Shown here piece by piece: positions 26,005 through 37,920 of a stretch of 64,000 nt of DNA. Each line of letters starts with the position of its first letter. The stretch's first letter is position 1. The notes under the pieces are model-generated. The model did no database searches. It saw nothing but the letters and a program-made list of their open reading frames with translations, and was not told the origin of the DNA. The DNA is from Rotaria macrura (lineage: Eukaryota > Rotifera > Eurotatoria > Philodinida > Philodinidae). The stretch lies in NCBI GenBank assembly GCA_900239685.1, contig OENT01000118.1, positions 124,001-188,000 on the forward strand, in the 5' to 3' direction. The position numbers and the translations under genes are program-made.

Positions 26005-27175
26005 TGTGTCCAAATCTCGAAACAAAATTTCTCTAAGATAAAATCTCGAAAACTTTTAATTCGAAAAATCCATATCTCGAAAACTCTCTGTTAAGAAATC
26101 AAAAAACTCGAAAGAATAAATCATCGAAAGCAAAAGTTTCGAAAAATTAAAATATCTAAAGAAAAAATGTCGAATTGCTGTCAGTCATGATAGATATGAT
26201 CATAATCACAAAATTGCATGTGAGAATGATTCAAATATTTTTTTAGAAGTTTATGACAATAAATCATCAAAAAGGTAGGATGCGAGTGTGTATTGACGGA
26301 GTATTCACAAATACATCCACACCCTCGTCGATATTGATCGAGTCCATGATCTAGGCGACAAAAACTATCGAATTTCGCTGAAAGAAAAAATTGTCATCAC
26401 TTATTAGCTTCTCTAACTGTGGGAGCAATAGCAAGCGCTGTTCTAGAAAGATTTGCTTTTGCAAGTTCATCGTGATACATTTGACCAATCGCTATTGTCT
26501 CTCGATCGACTTGAGTTTTAATGATTGTCAACATCTTACAGATCTCTAATCGCTCAGGTACAAGCATATGAGTATGAATATTTTCCGAGTATTTAAGAAA
26601 CTGATAATTGGAATTCAAGGTGAACGCCCGCCTTGCACAACTTGATCTCGCATACATTATAACTGACTTTCGTGGTGACTTTGTTTTGTTCATAAATATG
26701 GTCACCAATAATAAGAGGACGCTTTTTCTTATTACTAATAAGAAATGAGATTGCAGGTGCGTTTTCTGAATCGCTTGATGACATTGGTTCTGCTATAGGC
26801 GTGAAGAAAACGAAAAAAGGCAATAACAGACGTATAGGAAGATGTTGTTTATGAAAAATTCGTCAAGAGATGAATGAATATAAATAGTTTGTGCGATATG
26901 GATGGTGTACACAAAAGAAAAAAGAAAAAAAGAAGCATTGTTTGTGAACACAGTCAGCAAGAACAGACGAAATGAAAATAGAAGAAAGCAGAACATTCAC
27001 ACAATATCAATTTTAAACTGACCAAAATGATGGCAGAATGAGAGGAAATCTTTCAGGATATTATCTTTCCGAAATTTCAATTTCCGAGATACTATTTTTT
27101 CGATATATTATTTTTTCGAAATTTTGTCCTTCGAGATATTATTTTTCGAGATTTGGACAGCAATCCGAAAATATT
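26005..27175. mobile_element. Decayed MULE-like element with TCGAAA-rich inverted arms and FLYWCH remnant
   Basis: The left arm (about 26005-26185) is rich in TCGAAA (for example GTCCAAATCTCGAAA at about 26008). The right arm (about 27049-27175) is its inverted counterpart, reading TTTCGAGATTTGGAC. Multiple degenerate direct copies of a unit near AATCTCGAAAA(ATA) lie inside each arm. Between the arms, on the minus strand, sits a broken FLYWCH zinc-finger reading frame. FLYWCH domains commonly accompany Mutator-like transposases, but no DDE transposase was found. No clear target duplication could be read. Confidence 0.6.
26397..26823 (-). pseudogene. FLYWCH zinc-finger protein fragment, frameshifted
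   Basis: Two overlapping minus-strand frames together cover one domain. The first (26823 leftward to about 26610) reads KKKRPLIIGDHIYEQNK, then YNVCEIKLCKAGVHLEFQ, the N-terminal half of a FLYWCH finger (usually GYxYxxxxxxxxxxYWxCxxxxxxxCxAR). The second (to 26397) supplies the end, NYQFLKYSENIHTHM, where the His-x-His ligands fall, followed by LVPERLEICKMLTIIKTQ and YHDELAKANLSRTALAIAP. The join requires a one-base shift near 26610-26625, so this copy is broken. The typical tryptophan before the first cysteine is also lost (YNVC). A hidden intron is a less likely explanation. Confidence 0.68.
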
Positions 27176-30100
27176 AAACATAATTATTTCCTGATGAAAA
27201 TTGAAAAGTGCAGGATTTTTATGATTAGAGTTCTTTCATTTTTGAAGGCATTATCCCTTTAGTTTGCTTGTCAATTGAATCACATCTAGCCTTTGAATTC
27301 TGGAGTATGAAACATTGTCAAATGCTTATGACTATTCATTCGTAGAAATTTTACACTAGTTTCAAATTTAACAAACTCATCTGAAGAACGATCACTACAA
27401 TATTCGAAACTAATAGTTGAAAAGAGATTCTTGCTATTTGTCATCAATTAAATACTGTGATACATATGTTGATCTGTTCGGTTTACTATGATAATAGATC
27501 TACAAGGTTGTCAATACCAGTTTCGAATGAAAATTTCCAGACATTATCTCGTTCGTAAAGAATAAACCATGTACGAGTAATGATAGAATGATGCAGATTA
27601 TTTCAATTGTTTCGTATACATATTCACTTGGTTTCTTCTGATAAAATGATTATCTTTTCCAAAATTAGAAATATAGGGATTAAATTAAATTTACTCAGCA
27701 GTCATCATATTTTGCAAGCATAATTATAAAAATCAAAATTTTCGATTTTACTGCTTCACTTCTATATAGAATATGATGATTCTTAGAATTATATAAATAT
27801 ACTGATCATTATTTGACTCTGATAGAAATACACTCTTCTTATTCATAAGCAACTGCTTCTTTCGAAAAATTAACAATTAAAGATCATCATCGATTCGCGT
27901 ATAAATTTTAACATCATCATCAGTATATGTATGAACATCGGAATATACAGTCTACTATAAATAGAAATAAACCTTTGTTTGTTTCTAGTTGTCAGATTTG
28001 ATCCAATTAGATAAATTTTTGCTCCCCCGAGAATTATAGGATCAGTTCATCATTCAAAAATCATGATATATTAACGACAAGCAACAGATAGTATTCATAC
28101 TACATTGGATTAAATAACTCGATGATTTAATTTGCTTTCATCGAGGTGTCTGATTTATATTGTCCAAATAATTTTGCATCATTCCTAATTTTATGAACAA
28201 ACATTCAATCACTATGATTGTCGCCTATGAAATGTTTGGTCGCAGTTTGATAGAGGTGATCAGCGGTTTGTTTGAACATTATTGTAGCGATGAATTCAAA
28301 GTATGGATAACAACTAATGCAGATGAATGAGATATCAATTTTATAAATCTAGTAGCAAGATTGAATAAATATTATGTTTTTTTAAGTCAAATATATATTT
28401 TTTTCTTGATCCCAAACTCTTTTGTGAATGAATGAGTCCCATTACGAACAAACAAATTATTTACTAAAATAATCGAAATCGGCACTAAATGCAAGTTTGA
28501 ACACAATAAGATCATCGTAGTTGAATGGATAACATACGGCAAAGTCAAATTTTATCATAGAACAAAGTGCTGCCGATTTGTATGACAGATGATATTATAA
28601 TTGAGTATTTATTTTCTCAATAGATACATTATACATGTTATTTCTATTTTTTATTTATTATGATCATAGGCGTTTCACATCCTTATGAAATACTAGTTGA
28701 ACAGTTTTATAATGGAAATCCTCTGGTATGCGCACACACATGTTTAAGTTTGGATTATCCACTCAATGTTCATTTACGTTTACAGACACATTCAAAATTC
28801 AACGTATGAACACTAGTGCCATTGAATTTAACAGCAAGGTAGTCAACATGAAGATTTACTCCTCTGGTTTATTTTATAATATGAATATTCCCGTTTCTGA
28901 TTTCGGCAAAAATAATTAAATTAAATGTTTATCTTTTTTGTCTTCTTTGTATTATGAATGATTTCTTTTTTGAAAAGAAAATACAATTGAAATACGTCGT
29001 GTACATTCTTAGTAAATACATTGGAAATTATTCGTACACAAGATGTATTCTAATGTGATTACATTGTATTTAAAAATGATTTTTTTGCTGGTATATTCTC
29101 TTGCGATATATTATTATTATTATTATTAATTATATATTATTTAGTTGTGTTCTTCAGGATTTTTCAAATACGTAAAGACAAAAGCAGATATTCTCTAAAT
29201 ATCAATTATCAGCATAAGTAATTGAGAACATCAAATGAATCAATTCGAAAGGAATTCTCTGTTGTCAAAAAACTGTTTGCTTTTGTTCGAAATCAAATAA
29301 TGAAATTCATAGAAAACGAAAACATTTACTGTCTTGTTATGAAATTAACGAATGTCTTGCAGCAAATATCTTTTGTTGCCGTATTCCAAAATGTATAGCA
29401 CTAATCAATTCAATACTTGATAAAAGTCTATAGTTTAGATTGTTCGTCAGGGACATTTCATTTTTCAGAAAACAAGAATACGAAAATGTTCAACCGCTTA
29501 TGTCATCTTGTGTACGAAGTATAGAATATGAATGAGTGTCTATTGCGATCTCATTCTCTCGTCTGTAAATGATCTACATTGGACTTAACATAGGTTGTTC
29601 ATATGTTAAGATATAGAGATTGTATAATAATTCAATTTTGCCATACAATAAGACTGAGTCTAGATATTATTTCTGCAAATCGATTTCTATATTGATTATA
29701 CCAAGTATTTGTCTTGAACTAATGCATTACAATTCAGTTCGATAAGGTGGTTCGAATCTCAAAGTATTCATCGGAATAAAGACAATTTATGATTTCATAT
29801 GTTGTTTCTTTGAGTTTCAAATGTTTATTATTGTTTTGTGTATTTAAATAATTTCAGGTGTTTTCCATCTAATACGTTATTTCAAAAATGAATGGATAAA
29901 CTGTGTGGATTATCTTTATTTTGTGCTTGAGATTAATCTCTAACGAATCCTAATAGTTCAGATATTCAAATGATTACGAAATCTACATGACAAAAAAAAC
30001 CTTTGATCGTATGATCGATGTTGACACTGCAAGATATTATGCATATAAAGATATATCAGTCAAAAAAATTGCGTAAAAAACTTCATCCAATGATTTTAAA

Positions 30101-30301
30101 TTTACAACCAATAGAAAATGTCAAGTCAACAAACTACTAGTTATAAATATAAATTTTGCAAGAAGAGAAGAAAAACAGAAGTAAATAATTGTCAGGTGAT
30201 ACAGCTAGCAATGATAAATAGATATGATATCTTTTGAATGCCTTATGTAATTCTTTTACAGTATAAGAGAATAGTAGCGTAAAAACAAAGAAAAATCTTA
30301 A
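27176..30301. other. Long intergenic interval, no gene recognised
   Basis: No supported protein on either strand. The frames at 28728-28919 and 30137-30382 are hydrophobic or low-complexity and have no splice partners. A B-box-like GGTTCGAATCT at about 29752 lacks the rest of a tRNA. Confidence 0.45.
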
Positions 30302-32334
30302 ATGGAAACAAAACGCAACCGTCAACATAACAAGTAAAGACAGTAACATCCACGTTTGTTTCTTATGAAATATATTAATCAAAATTTTAGTGGTGCTACC
30401 GAGATTCCACTGAAATCGACTCGAGCTTCTGAGTACCCTTCATGTAAAAATTTCTTTGTTAGTTAATTGCCGATATTAATTTTATTTTGTATCTTTAGCA
30501 GCTAGTCAATATCTCAATTTAGATCATGCTCCAAAAGCTACGCTTATTGTAAATAAGAACGATTTTTCTTTTTCTTTAAATTTCATTTTCATGACATTTT
30601 CTTTTCCTTTAGAATAACGGTGCTGAATATCAATTGATACCAGTTGAAATTGAAAAGGTTTGATTGTTAGTAGAGGATTCTCAATATATTCATCTTAGGT
30701 TACTTAGGACGCAGAAATCGGTCTTGTTGTTGGTCATGTTGCCGGAGAAAATTGGGTATTTATTGATCAAATTCTATCTAATGGGATGATTGATACGCAT
30801 GGTAAATTTCAATTAGAAAAATAGTTTAGATTATCTTTTATCAGTTGTCAAAAATACATCGTTAAATTATTATTTTCCATTCTTCATGAAAGGTCGGATT
30901 GAGACAGTGAAATGTTAACATAGTGCAAGTGCAGTTTCAAGTTTCTTGAGCATGATATCCCAACAGATAAGTTTTGCATTTCTTGATGACTCACTTTTTC
31001 TAAATAGTAGGTCAGTTTTCGATGAATAATGAATTTCTTAATTATTTATTTCTTTTCAAAATTGCAGAGTACTGATTTCTCACGCTATTAGTAAAATGAT
31101 AAATCTAGAAAAACTCGATTATGCAACTATTTAAATATAATCTGATCAGAAGGCAGCCACGAAACAGGCTATACGCTTCCGGTCTTGTGTTGAAAAAAGT
31201 GCTACTATATATACATCATACAATTACATTATCGAAATCAATATACAATATCACGTCAGCATAGTGATATTTCCATAGATTTCAATAGTTGAAATTTTTC
31301 TCACAATACAAAGTATGTTCTAGTCTCGTACAAAATTTATTAGAATTCATTCTGTTCGTAATAGAAAGATAACTATTGACTAAAAGTAATCTCCATGATA
31401 ATTAAGTTTCCTTGAATATTTTGGAGAAAAATTCTCCGATCGGTCGAGATTTTGTCATCAATTCTCAATATATGATTGTTTTACGTGCCATAATGATAAA
31501 TGAAGTATGTAAATAGTCTTGATAAGTAAATACCTATCTTCAGAGTTTTACGATGAATATGTGACAGACAATTTTACATTTACAAGAAGTGAAAAAAAAC
31601 TTTTGAATAAATTGACCATCAAAAATAAAACATTTGTTCCGAGAAAAAAAACAGACAGAATCTACATCACAGTTCGTCATATTCTATGTTTTTCTACATT
31701 AAGAGAAGTAGCGTACGCTCTGGTTTTGTGCTATTCAGTTTGTAAAAAAAGAAATACAAAAGAATTTAAATAAGAGTATTTCTCACTAATTAACTAAAAA
31801 CCAATGTCAATGTTTGCATCTATTCTTTGATATCATTTGAGTCAGGGCACACTGTAGAATGTCTTTTGTCCTCGAATCTATTGTTTAAAGTTCAATTTGA
31901 AAAAAAATATCATTCTTTTGTAGGCATTCTTAAAGAAGGTGATTATCTTATTCAAGTAGGAGTTTACAGTCTTGTCGGTGTTGATATCAGTTCAGCTTTA
32001 TTACTTATTGAACGTGCATACGATGATGGTCGCAATGTATGTTTTCATTTACATTAAGGTTCTATACGTTTATTGGATTTATGTTCTTTAGAGTTTATCA
32101 TTCGTTGCTGCTCGTCCACAAAAAGCTACTTCAAATCAAGTAAATGGAACCGAAAGAATCGATGGAAAAACACCAACTGCACAGTCAATCGAAAGAAGTT
32201 CGAAAGTACCATTAGTTGAGAACGATGAAAATGCAGAAGAAAATCAACAACAACGGGAAAGATCACGGAGAAAACCACAGGAAAGACGAAAAAAACCACC
32301 AACAGAACTTTATGTAGATCAAACAAAGTTCTAA
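30302..32334 (+). CDS. Small single-PDZ-domain protein with basic C-terminal tail
   Basis: Seven exons: 30302-30333, 30391-30443, 30499-30548, 30613-30657, 30708-30801, 31924-32036, 32092-32334; all phases close, giving about 209 residues. Five short 5' exons are too small to show as open frames; the ATG was chosen because AA|GTAAAG joins in frame to the next exon. The PDZ domain spans roughly residues 50-135: YQLIPVEIEKD, the carboxylate-loop region EIGLVVGHVAG (canonical GLGF reads GLVV), VFIDQILSNGMIDTHG, then LKEGDYLIQVG (the typical L-x-x-GD-x-I/L-x-x-V strand), GVDISSALLLIERA and the last strand LSFVAARP. The tail is Gln/Arg/Lys-rich (RERSRRKPQERRKKPP). Role: probable scaffold binding C-termini of membrane proteins; partners unknown. 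Intron 5 is unusually long (1.1 kb). Its last 72 bp overlap a convergent phytase frame on the other strand. Confidence 0.72.
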
Positions 32335-33435
32335 GATAAAATTAAACAAATTCGCTTGACTACAATTAACAGTATTTTTCGACCAAAACAGTTCATTTTC
32401 AATATGACGCCAATCATATAACAGAAAATTTTTCTCGAATGTATTCATGACAATCAATAAACCACGAGGAAATTTCGTATTCAATAAATCACTTGTTGCT
32501 TCTATCCCATCTGTTTTATCAGCACGTGTTCTTATTGATTGCACATATGAATTTGTTCCCTGACGCTGATATATATGAAAGATTGATCCATTTATTATTT
32601 GATCAGTCGCTATTAAATAACCATCTGTATCTGATGTCTTGTATATAGCAAGTCCTTCAGAATCACCTTGCCATAAATGTGTTGTATTTATGAAGCCGAT
32701 TTGTTCACTATGATTGTCACTTGGATCAACATTATATTTTCGAATACCATAAACTTCATCTGAATAATAAACGAATCCAAGTTGATCGTCGATTACAATG
32801 GATTCGATTTCTCTTCCTTTAAAGTCACCAAAATAACGAATAAATTTTAAATCTATTGATTTCCCATTCCAAATTAATTCATATTGACCAAGATAATTAT
32901 GACTAGGACCCGATTTTCGACTAACAATAGCATAGATTTTTCCATCATAGGCTCGTCTATATAATGCTAAACCCATTGGTGCTGCATGATTACCAATACT
33001 ATCGATAAAGACATTTGTGTTTCGTCCAGTTATTTCATATAATCGACGATATTCAATATCAATGGAATAAATACGTAAACGTCTTTGTACACGTTCTGTA
33101 AGTACAACTATATCAATAGAACAGGTTTCATTTATTGTAAAGCTATACTCAACATCGACATTATTTGGTCGATCAATATTTTCTATGTGTTGAAGAATTT
33201 TACCATTGAGATCAAATAAGTAAATACCACCGATGTTCGCCGTTTTATCTGTTCCAATAATAACACTTAATTCAGGTTGATAGGGATGAATCCATATAGC
33301 AGGATCATCAGGATCTGTTCGGACAGGTTCAGTTCGAATAGTTTCTTGAATAAATGGTATTTTTTGATTTGTTTTTAAATTTTGACCCAAGCAAATATTA
33401 ATGTACGAGACAAATAATATTATCAAGGCGAACAT
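32263..33435 (-). CDS. Secreted beta-propeller (3-)phytase, bacterial type
   Basis: A single uninterrupted frame of 390 residues. It begins with a signal peptide (MFALIILFVSYINICLGQ) and continues with family hallmarks of beta-propeller phytase: DPDDPAIWIHP near residue 42, GTDKTANIGGIYLFDLNGK, NNVDVEYSF, IDIVVLTERVQRRLRIYSID, a GLALYRR strand, GREIESIVIDDQLGFVYYSDE, WQGDSEGLAIYK, and DGYLIATDQ. The acidic DDPAIW, DNVD-like (NNVD), ESIVIDD and DSEGL stretches supply Ca2+- and phosphate-binding residues. Known reaction: Ca2+-dependent stepwise hydrolysis of phytate to lower inositol phosphates. The family is essentially bacterial, so an intron-less copy in an intron-rich animal context suggests lateral acquisition. 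The last about 25 residues (FCWWFFSSFLWFSP end) are hydrophobic, unlike the family, and lie antisense to the neighbour's last exon; the native end may be near SKNTVNC. Confidence 0.88.
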   Translation of the reverse strand: MFALIILFVSYINICLGQNLKTNQKIPFIQETIRTEPVRTDPDDPAIWIHPYQPELSVIIGTDKTANIGGIYLFDLNGKILQHIENIDRPNNVDVEYSFTINETCSIDIVVLTERVQRRLRIYSIDIEYRRLYEITGRNTNVFIDSIGNHAAPMGLALYRRAYDGKIYAIVSRKSGPSHNYLGQYELIWNGKSIDLKFIRYFGDFKGREIESIVIDDQLGFVYYSDEVYGIRKYNVDPSDNHSEQIGFINTTHLWQGDSEGLAIYKTSDTDGYLIATDQIINGSIFHIYQRQGTNSYVQSIRTRADKTDGIEATSDLLNTKFPRGLLIVMNTFEKNFLLYDWRHIENELFWSKNTVNCSQANLFNFILELCLIYIKFCWWFFSSFLWFSP

Positions 33436-35084
33436 AGTAAATTTGCTGAAAACGGATATAAAAACCTACTTAGCATTAAAAATCCAAACGAAAGAAAAAG
33501 CAACATTACTTGATATCTTATTATAAAAAATTCGTTGATCTTATAAATCCCTGATGGTAAATAAATGAGACCTAATTGATTATGTCAAATAACATTTACA
33601 ATTAAGGTATTCTTGTTTTCGAATAATACAACTTGTCACCAAGTCTTAGAGTCACTATAGTTCAAATTTATCCCTTGCTTATTGTTCAAATTTTCCTTAC
33701 GATTGAAAATCGTATGTCGATGCATAAAAACAAAAGAAAATAGCGAATGATAAATCCTACGAAGCAGAGTAATGTATAAATCAAAGAAAAGATAGAATTT
33801 ACATGAGTACACAATAACGATTTAACGTAGAGTATATCGCATCTATTAAAAAAATGATTACTAGAGAACTTTCAACTTGTTTTATTTTAACTGAAAAAGC
33901 ATTTACTAAATGTGAAATGTACATGAAAAAGTATCGTATATTCAAGTAAACTTCTGTGAGTCACTAACTACTTCTTTGCTCATGCTATATATCTGGGTAG
34001 CTCTATGTTTGCAGCAAAACCTACTTCCGATGAATTCTTCATCTAGACACAAGAAGTTATTAGATCATTGATTGTATCACAATACATCATCTATTTGTTT
34101 TGTATTAGCACTATTGCTTTGTTACTGATGACGTATCACTATATAGAATTATATCTTCACAACACTATCAAATGACTTCATTTGCGTTGATCATATCGTT
34201 AGAAACCAAGCATCACATATTTGTTTTCAAAGTTTCGATGTATAACACATGAAACATTAATATGTTCTCTATTACATATATATCTATCATCTTGCTGAAT
34301 GGAGACCTGATGACAGACATGTAATATATCATTTTAGGAAAAATCGTCAGCCTTCTTTTTGTGTTAACAACAATGAAAATTATTCACAGTGTTATGTAAT
34401 TTTTATTGCTTAGTCAACTGACAGCATCCATTATTTTTTCTAGATATTCAGCGAGTCAAACTGTAGAATCATGTAAAAAAAAAGTCGAATGAAAATTTAT
34501 ATACACTGATTAGAATTCTTAGGCTCTACGTGAAACACTTGCCATATAGTCTAACCATCTTCTTAAGCGTTTCTAATGCTAGACAAGGATAATATTCATG
34601 GTACTTGCCAGTGGGCAAAACGTTTTAGCTGTTCTCTCCTTGGTATCTCATAAATAATAACGACAGCAGCAACAACAACAACAACAACAAACTCGATCGA
34701 ATGTCTTGCATATCAAGAACATGACAGTACGATCCGTTCGTATAATAGCAAAAAAGAATATGCGCAACTTCTGTTTTCCATAATATTCTTTGAGGCCAAA
34801 AACACTGCACCAACAAGCATAGATCAACCAAGCAGTTGTCTGACTCTTTTTTTAGCTTGTTCGGAAAGCCTAATTTGATGCGAATCGTTATATATATATA
34901 TATATATATCGGTAACGTACAGAAAAGAAGAAAAAAGGAAAAAAAGTCGGTATGGATGTAAGAACGACAGCAAGAGAAAAAGACTGAATGATACATCGAT
35001 AATTTCCTCCTTTAGATCTAGCATAATAATACATGACTGTTCTGTTGTTTTTTGTCTATTGCCATTTCTTTGCACATTAAAACA
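33436..35084. other. Intergenic DNA between divergent phytase and repeat-protein genes
   Basis: Should contain both promoters. A (CAA)n tract lies at about 34667-34690 and a short (TA)n at about 34889-34908. The minus-strand frames 34625-34996 and 34824-35129 are translations of those microsatellites and were rejected as genes. Confidence 0.5.
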
Positions 35085-36899
35085 ATGTCGTCTGTACGTG
35101 GCAATGCTGGTAGTTACCAGTATCCACAAGGGTCAACAAGGTCCAATAATCAACCTATGAACTATGGTTATAATCAAATTAACCATGACTATTTAATCCC
35201 ACAATCTCTCTACGTTGAACGACGATCGTCACAACCTGCATCATCTATACCAGTCAATCAATCAACATCTAATTATTCGAATGCTCAAAATTATTCAATC
35301 CCAAAAAATCTCTATGTTGAACAACGTTCAGTGAATCCTGTACCCACAACACAATACAATCAACCACAATATATTGAATCAAATAATCCTACTTTTGGTT
35401 ATAATAGTGCTCGTGCTGTACAGGCTCAAACCGTGGGTATGTATCATCAGACGAATCCTGGAACATCATCACGAAATGTGAATTCAGCATTGAAAGTAAA
35501 TCCACCACTACCGTCACAAACTCAATATGCCACCTATGGTAAAGAAAGTCTCTTTGTTAAAAAAGAAACACGAGGAGAAATTGATGATTCACCGATAATT
35601 GATCCACGCGCATTTCAATACCTCAATCTAAACGATAAAAAAGTTCAAAAGAGTCCCGTGTCAATCAATAAAGAAAGCGGCATTGATACACGCCCAATTA
35701 TTAATATCGATGCAGTTACACAATTGGAAAGACGTCGACAGCAACAAATCGAAAAAAATAGTCGATTACGTGGTGATGATGGTTCAGGATCGGGTATCGA
35801 TGCTAGATCTATCGTAGATGCCAACGCTTTTCGTCATATCGAGGCTAAGGCGAGCAAAAAAAAGGTCAATCAACAACAAGGTCAAGATACAGGCAGTGGA
35901 ATCGATGAGAGGCCAATTACTAATCTAGATGCATTCAAGTAAGTTTTCATGTTTGATAATAACGTATAGAATTTAATTTTGGCAATTTAATCAAGACATT
36001 TGGAAACGAAACGTCAACCTAAATCATCAAACAATTTAGAAGAATCATCTATCGATACAAAACCCATAATAAATCCTGATGCATTTAAATTTTTAGAAAA
36101 ACGACAAGAACCTTCATCGAAAGGTAATATTGAAAGTGGCATTGATACGAAACCAATAGTTAATCCTAATGCTTTTCGTTATTTGGAACAACGTGCTCCT
36201 CAACCACGTCGTGATATGGAATCAGGTGTTGATACAACATCAATGGTGAGTCCCAAGGCATTTCAATATATTGAGAAAAAAGAAATACCGAAAGTTGTAC
36301 TTACTGAATCATCTGTTGATTATCGACCGATTGTTAGTCCACAAGCATTTAAATGGATCGAGCGAAAAGAACCGAAGCGTCGTGTCGACGATGAGCCTGA
36401 TGTTGATGAACGTTCTTATGTTAATCCAAAAGCGTTTCAATATATTGATCGTCGTCCTGAAAAGAAAAGTGATGTATGTACACCAGAAATCGATACACGT
36501 AGTTTTATACTTGATCGCAATCCGAATGCTCTCGTTCATCTCGAACGTCAACAGAAAAATGCAACTAATGATACGACGGCGAGTGGAGTGGACGAACGCT
36601 CTTTTGTTAATCCGAATTCATTTAAATATCTTGAAGGCATTGGTTATGATTCACCTACAACTTCTGTACATTCATCGACTGGTCCATCAATTGATACAAA
36701 ATCGTATGTTAAGGCTGATTCATTTCGCCATCTTGAAGCTAACGACAGAAAAACAAAACAGAACGATAACGATATTAATGGCGGTGTCGATGAAAGATCC
36801 TTTGTATCCCCATCAGCGTTTCGTCATTTGGAGTTCACTGATGCGCCTATAAATCCTGAGCCAATTAATTATTCAACATATGGACAATCAGACTTTTGA
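35085..36899 (+). CDS. Novel tandem-repeat protein, about 13 copies of an IDxRPxxxPxAFxxLE motif
   Basis: Two exons (35085-35938 and 35996-36899, 57-bp intron) give 585 residues. No signal peptide or membrane segment. The first about 170 residues are low-complexity (Ser, Gln, Asn, Tyr) and hold two copies of a short motif, IPQSLYVERRS and IPKNLYVEQRS, plus a third-like YGKESLFVKKE. From about residue 168 to near the end come about 13 units of roughly 25-40 residues, each with the core [SG]-[IV]-D-x-[RK]-[PS]-[IFY]-x(4)-[AS]-F-x-[YHFW]-[LI]-[ED]; examples are GIDTKPIVNPNAFRYLE and GVDERSFVSPSAFRHLE. Linkers are Lys/Arg/Gln-rich. The intron falls inside a repeat (AFK|HLE). Family not recognised. 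The YxxPxxLYxE motif loosely resembles the ZM motif of Zasp/PDLIM proteins, suggesting a cytoskeletal scaffold, but this is a guess. Probably cytosolic and largely disordered with short linear binding motifs. Confidence 0.85.
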
Positions 36900-37920
36900 A
36901 CAATGCTTAGTTTTTTTTTCTCTTGAAATCAACTAATGTCCTTTTTGCTCTCCTTTTATTGTAACATTTTTATCTCATGATAATAAATTAATTATAAATT
37001 TTAAACATTTAATTCCGTTCATATAGACATGAAGAAAACAAAATGAAAAGTACTATATGTCTCTAAATGATATCTGATAGCTCTTGAAAATGATGTGCGT
37101 TCAATAGTGCTATCGACATTCTAGCAATCAATCAGTATTGATTTCATTAATCAACAGTTGCCTTGTTCATTTCTCAATGAGATAGTATGAACTGATTGAT
37201 TTGTATGTCCTTAATGAAATTTTATGAATAATCTTTCTTCTATTCTATCAATAACAGCTACTTGCAATTAAATATATTTTGATATTAGTATCACACTGAC
37301 TATGAGGTGAAGGTTTTTTTTTTATTCAGAAATATCTTTCCCTTTAATTTAATTTGCACAGCTAGGGACACTTACATTAAACAACATCGATACAATCTAC
37401 TAAACCGAGTTGGACATTCGTTCATCAATGTCACATCGAAATCGGATTCATCGATCTTTTACTTTTAATTATAAATTGTTGATAATAGAAACAAGAGAAA
37501 TTATGATAACTATTCTATTCGCCATTAATGCTTAACAATACAATCAAGGAGCAAGTAAAAACCATATATATTTATTTTACATCTGGTTATCTATATCTAT
37601 ATATATAATATATCGTTTGTAGTGAAATGTTACACTGACTAGTAGCGACATCATCGTAATGCATATGAATCCTTTTCCTAACTGATATAAACTCATATGA
37701 GTTACTTGGTTTTCTCTAAAAGACTATGATCATATCTATCTTAACAAATATTTAATAATATGAATATCTCACTCGTTTCCATATCAACAGATTCGTAAAA
37801 TGGTTGTTTCATTTATGACGTACTTCAACTAAACATTCGTTGATAGTTTTTAAATTGGTTGTAATCTATAGATATTTATATCTTGTGTCTTTTTTCTAGC
37901 TTAATATTGATTCTTTCAAA
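36900..37920. other. Intergenic DNA, 3' flank and promoter of CCDC146-like gene
   Basis: AATAAATTAATT at about 36981 is a plausible polyadenylation signal for the repeat-protein gene. No further gene or repeat was recognised. Confidence 0.5.

Noticed and set aside
28728..28919. Possible small exon-like frame in the long intergenic interval
   Set aside because: No splice-compatible partners or recognisable motif; composition matches the surroundings.
29745..29770. tRNA B-box-like GGTTCGAATCT
   Set aside because: No matching A box, acceptor stem or anticodon arm at the right distance on either side.
34625..35129. Two overlapping minus-strand frames of 123 and 101 codons
   Set aside because: They translate CAA, TA and GA microsatellites into Leu, Tyr/Ile and Phe runs, overlap the start of the repeat-protein gene, and show no family signal.
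36271..36852. Plus-strand 193-codon frame and minus-strand 80-codon frame inside the repeat protein
   Set aside because: Out-of-frame shadows of a repetitive coding sequence; the main frame shows the periodic conserved motif and these do not.
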